NCBI GenBank assembly: GCA_003135495.1
Contig: PLBX01000485.1
Span: forward strand, 2,738 to 10,659
Length of the DNA: 7,922 bases
DNA from: Acidobacteriaceae bacterium
GTDB lineage: Bacteria; Acidobacteriota; Terriglobia; Terriglobales; Acidobacteriaceae
Direction of reading: 5' to 3'
Of this stretch, positions 1 through 7,922 are shown piece by piece. The notes under the pieces were generated by a model. It saw only the letters and a list, made by a program, of their open reading frames with translations. It did not search any database and was not told the DNA's origin. Positions within the stretch are counted from its first letter, which is position 1. Each line of letters starts with the position of its first letter. The translations under genes were made by a program, and so were the position numbers.

Positions 1-1225
1 TGGCGCTTGCCCTTTGGAGTTGCCGGTGATTGGACACTTGACTCTGCCCGCGAGCAGTTGGACTTGCTTCTCCGGCAGTCGATTCGCGAGCACATGATTT
101 CTGATGTTCCGCTGGGTATGTGGCTGAGCGGAGGAGTAGATTCTTCCGCGATTTTGCACTACGCGGCGACGGAATCCAGTGCTCCGCTTAAGACTTTTTC
201 GATTTCATTTCAGGGCAGAAGTTTCGACGAAACTGCATATATTCGGGAAGTTGCGGAGCGTTACCAGACTGATCATGAGGAGCTGGATCTAAATCCGGAG
301 GTCGACCTGCGAGGCGCGATTGAAGCTTTCGCTTATTACTCCGATGAACCTTCGGCGGACGCAGGGGCGCTTCCGGTCTGGTTCCTTTCGAAATTGAGTA
401 GGACCAAGACCATTGTTAGCCTTAGCGGCGAAGGGGCGGACGAGCTTTTTGGCGGCTATCTTACGCACCGGGCCAACAGACTTGCCGCGCTCGCCCGGCG
501 CTTGCCGCGAAAGGCTCTGCAACTTGGACTGGACGCGTTGCGGGTGTGGCCGGTTTCTGACGAAAAGATCAGTTTCGAATATCAACTGAGGCGATTTCTG
601 GAAGGCTCCCTAATGACTCCGGAGCGTGCTCATGTGTACTGGAACGGCACTTTTTCAGAAGCGCAAAAGACAGCCCTGCTGCGCTCGGAACTTCCGCACG
701 CTCTAGACAGCGTTCTCGGCGGCCTACGCGATCGGTTCGCTGGCCACGACGATCTGGCTCCGTATTTGTGGTTCGATCAGAAATACTTTCTTGCTGACGA
801 TATTCTGAATAAAGCAGACCGCATGAGCATGGCGCATTCTCTGGAAGTGAGGCCACCGTTTCTTGATCACCGGATCGTCGAATTCGCTGCTTCCCTGCCC
901 GCATCGCTAAAGATTCGGGGTTCGAGGCAGAAGATTATTCTTAAGGAATTGATGCGAGATAAACTTCCACCTTCGGTTCTGCGGCGGAAGAAGGTCGGAT
1001 TCGACATCCCGGCGCATGAATGGCTTCGTGGATGTCTGCGGACGCTGATGACGGATGTATTGCTGGACGGCGCGTCCGACCATGCCGGTTTTTTTCGCCG
1101 GGATGTGATTGAGACGTATATAAAGCAACACCAGGATAGACAGATCAATGTTGGATATCACTTATGGGGCTTGATGGTGCTCTTTCTGTGGATGAAAAGA
1201 TGGGGGATTCAAGCAGCAGCCTCCC

Positions 1226-1230
1226 GGGAG
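1226..1230 (+). promoter_or_regulatory. Ribosome binding site deciding the TTG start of the ArnT-like gene
   Basis: GGGAG lies 8 bases before the TTG at 1239. Neither in-frame ATG further upstream (1164, 1200) has a comparable purine-rich site. It lies inside the end of the asparagine synthetase gene, which suggests translational coupling. Confidence 0.45.
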
Positions 1231-1238
1231 ACGAGCGT

Positions 1239-4498
<3,260 letters not shown>

Positions 4499-4512
4499 TG
4501 GCGAGGTCGGGC

Positions 4513-5688
4513 TCAGGCCGCCGGCTCGGCATTGGTTGGAGTCGCAGGCACCAGCCTGCCATCGCGGATGTAGTATTCGCCATCCCGCCAGCGGATGCTG
4601 TTGCGCGTAAAACTGGTCAGCCAAATGACGAAAGCCACCGCGTCCCATACCGGGATCATCCCCAACTTCTTCCAAAGCTCCTCGTGCTTTAGGCCCCAAA
4701 TGCCAACCATCCAAGTCATGGCGAAGCGGAGACCAAGGTAGGTGCCGAGATAACCGAGCGCAACTCCCGCAGTGGGGCGGATCGCAATCGCAGCCAAAGA
4801 CCAGGGCAAGCCCTGCGTAAGCAGCAGGCCGAGATGTCCCCAGGGACGCATATGGCGCATGACCACGACCCATCGCAGGCGTTTGTGGAGCAGGTCGCGT
4901 AGCGAGTGATAATCGGCAACCGTCAAAATAGTGTAGGGCAATAGTTCAACCTCGTAGCCCTGTTCGGCGATGAGACGGCCCACCAGTAGATCGTCGGCGG
5001 GACGGTTGTCAATCGCTCCATACCCGCCGAATCCCGCCAGTCGCGTGCGCGTGGTGGCAATGGTCGGCCCCAGCGCAAACTTCACTCCGTCCAGTTGACG
5101 CGCCACCAGGATACCGGCATAGAAGTCGGAAAACATTCCGATCGTCTGCAGGCTTTCGGTGAAAGTCTTGTCTTTGATCGGCGCATAAAAACAGGTCACA
5201 GCTCCCACCTTGGGATCGTCCAAAGGAGCAACCACGGTGCGCAGGTAGTCGGGCTGCACGCGGACGTCACTGTCGCTGATTACCACGACTTCATGCTGCG
5301 CTTCGCTGACCAGGCGGGCCAACTTGACTACTTTGTCATTCGATCCTCTTCCGCCGGAGCCGAATAACACCCGTATCCGGCGTTCTGGAAAATCGCGCAC
5401 CAGCTTCTGCAAAACGGGAACTGCCGGGTCGTCTTCCTCCCCCACGCAAAAAAGCAGCTCGTAGTCTGGATAGTCCTGCCGGCAGAAGCTGGCGAAGTTT
5501 TCATAGGCGTCCGGATCAAGCCCGCGAATCGGTTTTAGATTACTTACCGGCGGAGTAAAGCTAGGATTCGGTGCGTTTCGACGCGCGCTGCGGCCGAAGA
5601 ATCGCCACGAACTGAACACGGCAATCAAGTAATAGATAAATGGGATGGCAGCAACGGCGAGAACTACATGGCGGGTGCTGAAACTCAT
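4513..5688 (-). CDS. GT2/GT21 glycosyltransferase, ceramide glucosyltransferase / HpnI-like
   Basis: This is a membrane-anchored processive-type glycosyltransferase of 391 residues that should move a sugar from a nucleotide sugar to a lipid acceptor at the cytoplasmic face. An N-terminal membrane segment (about residues 8-25) is followed by the GT-A domain: LKPIRGLD (51-58), the acidic EEDD (84-87), NDKVVKL (117-123), the metal-binding SDSD (138-141), the likely catalytic ADDLLVG (231-237), and HKRLRW (268-273), which corresponds to the Q/RxxRW motif with Lys in the first position. C-terminal hydrophobic segments near 280-355 and a WRDGEYYIRDGRL ending fit bacterial ceramide-glucosyltransferase-like proteins and HpnI (GlcNAc transfer to bacteriohopanetetrol). 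The ATG at 5688 is preferred because GAGGGG lies 4 bases upstream; an in-frame ATG at 5748 is less likely. It is convergent to sqdB, with 14 bases between stops. No hpn genes are nearby, so the substrate is open. Confidence 0.9.
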   Translation of the reverse strand: MSFSTRHVVLAVAAIPFIYYLIAVFSSWRFFGRSARRNAPNPSFTPPVSNLKPIRGLDPDAYENFASFCRQDYPDYELLFCVGEEDDPAVPVLQKLVRDFPERRIRVLFGSGGRGSNDKVVKLARLVSEAQHEVVVISDSDVRVQPDYLRTVVAPLDDPKVGAVTCFYAPIKDKTFTESLQTIGMFSDFYAGILVARQLDGVKFALGPTIATTRTRLAGFGGYGAIDNRPADDLLVGRLIAEQGYEVELLPYTILTVADYHSLRDLLHKRLRWVVVMRHMRPWGHLGLLLTQGLPWSLAAIAIRPTAGVALGYLGTYLGLRFAMTWMVGIWGLKHEELWKKLGMIPVWDAVAFVIWLTSFTRNSIRWRDGEYYIRDGRLVPATPTNAEPAA

Positions 5689-5692
5689 CGAG

Positions 5693-5698
5693 CCCCTC
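5693..5698 (-). promoter_or_regulatory. Ribosome binding site for the GT21-like gene
   Basis: On the minus strand GAGGGG lies 4 bases before the ATG at 5688. It supports that start over the in-frame ATG 60 bases further upstream. Confidence 0.6.
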
Positions 5699-5733
5699 GC
5701 GCGCCGAAGATGAACAACCTTGCCGAGGTGATG

Positions 5734-5761
5734 ATTATTCCCCCACATTCCGCAAGCCCAA
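5734..5761 (-). promoter_or_regulatory. Candidate sigma-70-type promoter for the GT21-like gene
   Basis: On the minus strand TTGGGC (5756-5761) and AATAAT (5734-5739) are separated by 16 bases. The -10 box matches five of six consensus bases, the -35 box only three. Transcription would start about 40 bases before the ATG at 5688. This was found by eye only and could be chance. Confidence 0.2.
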
Positions 5762-6149
5762 CAACCAAAAATTGCCAGTGACTCTGTTTTTTACAAGAAT
5801 TGGCAGCCTGGAAATTTGGGAACTCTCTACCTCCAGCGGACGAGAAATGCGTTTCGCACTTCGAGCTTTGACGCACGCCAGATTTTTGATCGGCTATTCT
5901 TTCCTCGGCATCGACATAAACCCGGAAGCAAGAGAGTTGTGCCGAACGTTGTCCAATTGAACTCACTTCGTTTCATATTTTACAGTGATCTGTCTTGCAC
6001 TCAGATGACATTTCGTTCATTTTCTTCGTCTTTCGCGGCCTGCCGAGACCGCGACAAATGACGAATTCGTAATGCTGAAGAAGATATTTGTCAGCCCAGA
6101 TGAAGATGATCGTAAACTCAATGTATTCCTTATCTTGCCAAGCCCATGC
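5762..6149. other. Non-coding stretch between convergent-cluster gene and receptor remnant
   Basis: No convincing gene, RNA gene or mobile-element end is seen here. Short open frames exist on both strands (for example plus 5816-6061 and minus 5973-6263), but they have no ribosome binding site, no recognisable motif and erratic codon use. The stretch is more AT-rich than the genes around it. It contains one perfect 6-base inverted repeat (6033-6038 with 6049-6054) and a 10-base palindrome at 6061-6070. It may include unrecognisable remains of the decayed receptor gene that ends at 6347. Confidence 0.5.
6033..6054. repeat. Small GC-rich inverted repeat
   Basis: TCGCGG (6033-6038) is the perfect reverse complement of CCGCGA (6049-6054) around a 10-base loop. 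With one bulged base the stem can extend by AT pairs. No run of T follows on either strand, so it is not a standard intrinsic terminator. No function is assigned. Confidence 0.3.
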
Positions 6150-6347
6150 GAAGGAAATTTGCCGGTGTTGGACACCAATCACCGTCGGCTCTGTTCCGCA
6201 AAGCGGTCGCGAGCGCATTCCTGGCTCTGCATGACCAACCACTTCAATCCGCTCGAGGTGCATTCAAACATTGCCGATCCGCAGTATGGCAATTTCTTTG
6301 GGAATACCGATCGGCGATTTGTGCTCGACTTCGATATTCTCTTCTGA
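6150..6347 (+). pseudogene. Decayed C-terminal fragment of an Oar-like TonB-dependent receptor
   Basis: From 6231 to the TGA at 6345-6347 the plus strand reads MTNHFNPLEVHSN, then ADPQYGNFFGN, then RRFVLDFDILF. To my knowledge this is the typical last beta-strand region of the large carboxypeptidase-regulatory-domain TonB-dependent receptors (Oar-like), which are numerous in Acidobacteriota and end in an aromatic residue. Upstream pieces fit the same family but in different frames. LPVLDTN is at 6159-6179 in the frame of the C-terminus. VGSVPQSGRERIPG lies around 6184-6225 in another frame, resembling the family's VGVPQSGRERFP stretch, and it runs into a stop at 6232. The roughly 30 residues normally found between that stretch and TNHFNP are missing. 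At least two frame disruptions and a deletion are therefore implied, and the N-terminal 900 or so residues are absent. An open frame from ATG 6072 covers this stretch but has no credible start. The family call is from memory and needs a search. Confidence 0.6.
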
Positions 6348-6353
6348 TCGCGG

Positions 6354-7760
6354 TTATGAGACCGTCGAGCCCCTTTTACAATCAGGCGGTGGAATGTTGG
6401 AATCACTTTTCTTACCGAAAGAAGGAATCCTGAGGATGGGCTTGTGGCGGGAGACTACGGCGAATGAAGCAAGAACCACAAGCCCCGGTTCTATCGGCAA
6501 CCGATAGGAAATCTCCGAATGAGTGAGGTAGTAGACCAACGGAAACGCAAGCAAGACGAGAGCATATGGCATGGCTGCATTTCGAGAGCTCCGAAGTGCT
6601 TTATATAAACCCGTCATTGCTAGAACTGTGAAGGTCGTGCAAAAAAACGTGTTCGCCAGGTCCAACGGCTCTTCGCGCAGGTATTCCGGGCGAAGGCTCC
6701 AGAAGCCGGTCCACATGTAGACGACGCGGCGAAATGAGCGCCACAAGTAAATTCCAGGATGGCCCTGAATGAAGGCAAGCGCCTGCTGACGTTCCCTAAG
6801 CATGTAACCCAGCTCTCCCAGTTGGCGAAATTCAGCCAGTTCCGCATTGTTGCCCGCCGGGTGGACAGCATCGTTCCACCAATGCGGAGCATTCCCTAGA
6901 TTGCCGACACATACCTCCATCCAAAAATTATCCTTCAGGAATACGGGGTGATGGAACACCCGATAGTTGCGCAGCATCCAGGGCGCAACTGCGGCGATTA
7001 GGGCGAACACGGCGGTTGCCGCAGGCATCTTCCAGTTTCTTCCGTTGCGATGCAGTCGATAGCAAACCCAACCGCCGAGAAACGGCACAACGGCTAAGAC
7101 CACGGGAGTAGTGAGCGCCGCAAACCCCCAGAGAAATCCAAAGCCTGCCCACATCCAAAGGCGAATCGTGGTTTCCAGATGCGAAGCGATCAAGAGCAGC
7201 AACGTGAGAAGCAGAGCGACCAGGCTGTGATACCACATTGAGTTTGCAGAGAAGTAGATCGCGTAAGGGAAAAACGCCCAAGTCCAAACAGCCCCAATAG
7301 CCGTTCGAAGACCGAAACTGTTTCGGGCCAGAAGAAAAATTGGGATGCAAGTGAGAGCTGAAACCAGGCAATTGAAGCTAAGCACCGCTAGCGCCGCGGC
7401 CTTGGTATAAGCCCCGAACAATGAGAAAACAACGCTCATCAGATACGGAAAAACTGGAGTCATCATCGCCGTAGGCCCAGTGTCGATCCAATACGGATTG
7501 CTGAATCCGTGACCGTGGGCAATTGAATACGCAATTTTTCCCATTTCGTAGCCGAACTCCCAGTGATCACGGCCGTGGACCAGAAAATCCTGATAGACGA
7601 AACCGACAACCACCAGGCGTAGCGCCAGGGCTGTCAGAACAGCCCAAATCAGATGAGAATGATGACGGGAATCGGTTTCCGGGACTTTGGGGTTTGTCTG
7701 TTCACTGGTTTTCATGCAGAGGCCAGAGAGCTGTGGCGAAGCGTTCCACCTTTCCCCCAT
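6354..7760 (-). CDS. GT-C family 39-type membrane glycosyltransferase
   Basis: This is a multi-pass membrane protein of 468 residues of the dolichyl-phosphate-mannose/ArnT-like superfamily, expected to use a polyprenyl-phosphate sugar on the outer face of the membrane. The first membrane segment is at about residues 37-56. The first external loop carries Asp65-His66 in GRDHWEFGYEMG, the likely acidic catalytic or metal site, followed by GHGFSNP (82-88) and DTGPTAMMTPVFPYLM. Roughly ten hydrophobic segments follow. SYRLPIEPGLVVLASFAVV, near the C-terminus, matches the conserved YR-x-P-I-E/D-P stretch of these proteins. It is not closely similar to the ArnT-like gene at 1239-3155, so it is not a recent duplicate. 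ATG 7760 has a weak GGGA 6 bases upstream. ATG 7715 is an alternative without a site but closer to the first membrane segment. It ends 6 bases from the receptor remnant on the other strand. Donor and acceptor are unknown. Confidence 0.88.
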   Translation of the reverse strand: MGERWNASPQLSGLCMKTSEQTNPKVPETDSRHHSHLIWAVLTALALRLVVVGFVYQDFLVHGRDHWEFGYEMGKIAYSIAHGHGFSNPYWIDTGPTAMMTPVFPYLMSVVFSLFGAYTKAAALAVLSFNCLVSALTCIPIFLLARNSFGLRTAIGAVWTWAFFPYAIYFSANSMWYHSLVALLLTLLLLIASHLETTIRLWMWAGFGFLWGFAALTTPVVLAVVPFLGGWVCYRLHRNGRNWKMPAATAVFALIAAVAPWMLRNYRVFHHPVFLKDNFWMEVCVGNLGNAPHWWNDAVHPAGNNAELAEFRQLGELGYMLRERQQALAFIQGHPGIYLWRSFRRVVYMWTGFWSLRPEYLREEPLDLANTFFCTTFTVLAMTGLYKALRSSRNAAMPYALVLLAFPLVYYLTHSEISYRLPIEPGLVVLASFAVVSRHKPILRIPSFGKKSDSNIPPPDCKRGSTVS

Positions 7761-7853
7761 GGAGATTCCCGACGTTTCGCAGACTTAAACATCTGCCCGC
7801 GTGATTCGTCGATCTTACACGAATTCTTTTTTGGGCTCGAATCATCTACGTCG
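7761..7853. other. Upstream region of the minus-strand GT-C gene
   Basis: This stretch should hold the promoter of the 6354-7760 gene, and of the divergent frame if that is real. It includes an A/T-rich patch around 7820-7833. I found no -35/-10 pair good enough to call and no operator-like repeat. Confidence 0.35.
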
Positions 7854-7922
7854 ATGCTAGCAACAACAGTATCCATGATTCCTGAGGCGCTGAAACCTCC
7901 GCTTTCGCCATATCATCGGTTT
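7854..7922 (+). CDS. Possible N-terminus of a divergent gene, cut by window edge
   Basis: The plus-strand frame from ATG 7854 is open to the window end (23 codons, starting Met-Leu-Ala-Thr-Thr-Val) with a second ATG at 7875. The predicted peptide, including PEALKPPLSPYHRF, has ordinary composition but no motif I recognise, and there is no clear Shine-Dalgarno site before either ATG. The divergent orientation to the 6354-7760 gene would be natural. A minus-strand frame covering 7846-7920 and ending in TAG is an equally short competitor (the C-terminus of some upstream gene), so the call is weak. Confidence 0.2.
   Translation, partial: MLATTVSMIPEALKPPLSPYHRF

Noticed and set aside
4544..4559. 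GCAGGC-ACCA-GCCTGC hairpin as terminator for sqdB
   Set aside because: The hairpin is perfect and compact, but it lies inside the coding end of the GT21-like gene and has no T run on either strand, so it is probably a coding coincidence.
5689..6353. A novel small gene, RNA gene or mobile element in the long gap
   Set aside because: No tRNA-like fold, CRISPR-type repeats, terminal inverted repeats or transposase fragments were seen, and the only protein-like signal is the receptor remnant at its right end.

Overview
The window carries five protein-coding genes that all fit the synthesis of sugar polymers or glycolipids, one decayed gene remnant, and one possible gene start at the right edge. 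I see no RNA gene, CRISPR array, insertion sequence or prophage. The moderately GC-rich sequence, the density of membrane glycosyltransferases and a remnant resembling the C-terminus of an Oar-like TonB-dependent receptor together suggest a soil-type Gram-negative bacterium, most likely an acidobacterium. That placement is an inference, since no phylogenetic marker is present.

Layout. Positions 1-4498 hold a tight plus-strand cluster. It starts with the C-terminal two thirds of an asparagine synthetase-type amidotransferase cut by the left edge. This overlaps an ArnT-like GT-C glycosyltransferase, which is followed after 38 bases by sqdB (UDP-sulfoquinovose synthase). Converging on it, with only 14 bases between the stop codons, is a minus-strand GT2/GT21 glycosyltransferase related to ceramide glucosyltransferase and HpnI (4513-5688). 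Next comes a 665-base stretch without an intact gene. Its right end (about 6150-6347, plus strand) contains the receptor remnant, with its reading frame broken. A second, different GT-C family 39-type membrane glycosyltransferase lies on the minus strand (6354-7760). The last 160 bases are upstream sequence that may hold the start of a divergent plus-strand gene.

How the genes may work together. SqdB makes UDP-sulfoquinovose from UDP-glucose and sulfite. No recognisable SqdX or SqdD, the enzymes that place sulfoquinovose on diacylglycerol, is present. Instead sqdB sits directly after an amidotransferase of the kind common in exopolysaccharide clusters and after a polyprenyl-phosphate-sugar-dependent GT-C enzyme, and it faces a lipid-type GT21 enzyme. 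The arrangement therefore leaves open whether the sulfosugar goes to the classical sulfolipid, to another glycolipid or to a surface polysaccharide. That question is the most interesting point in the window. I did not find a clearly novel system.
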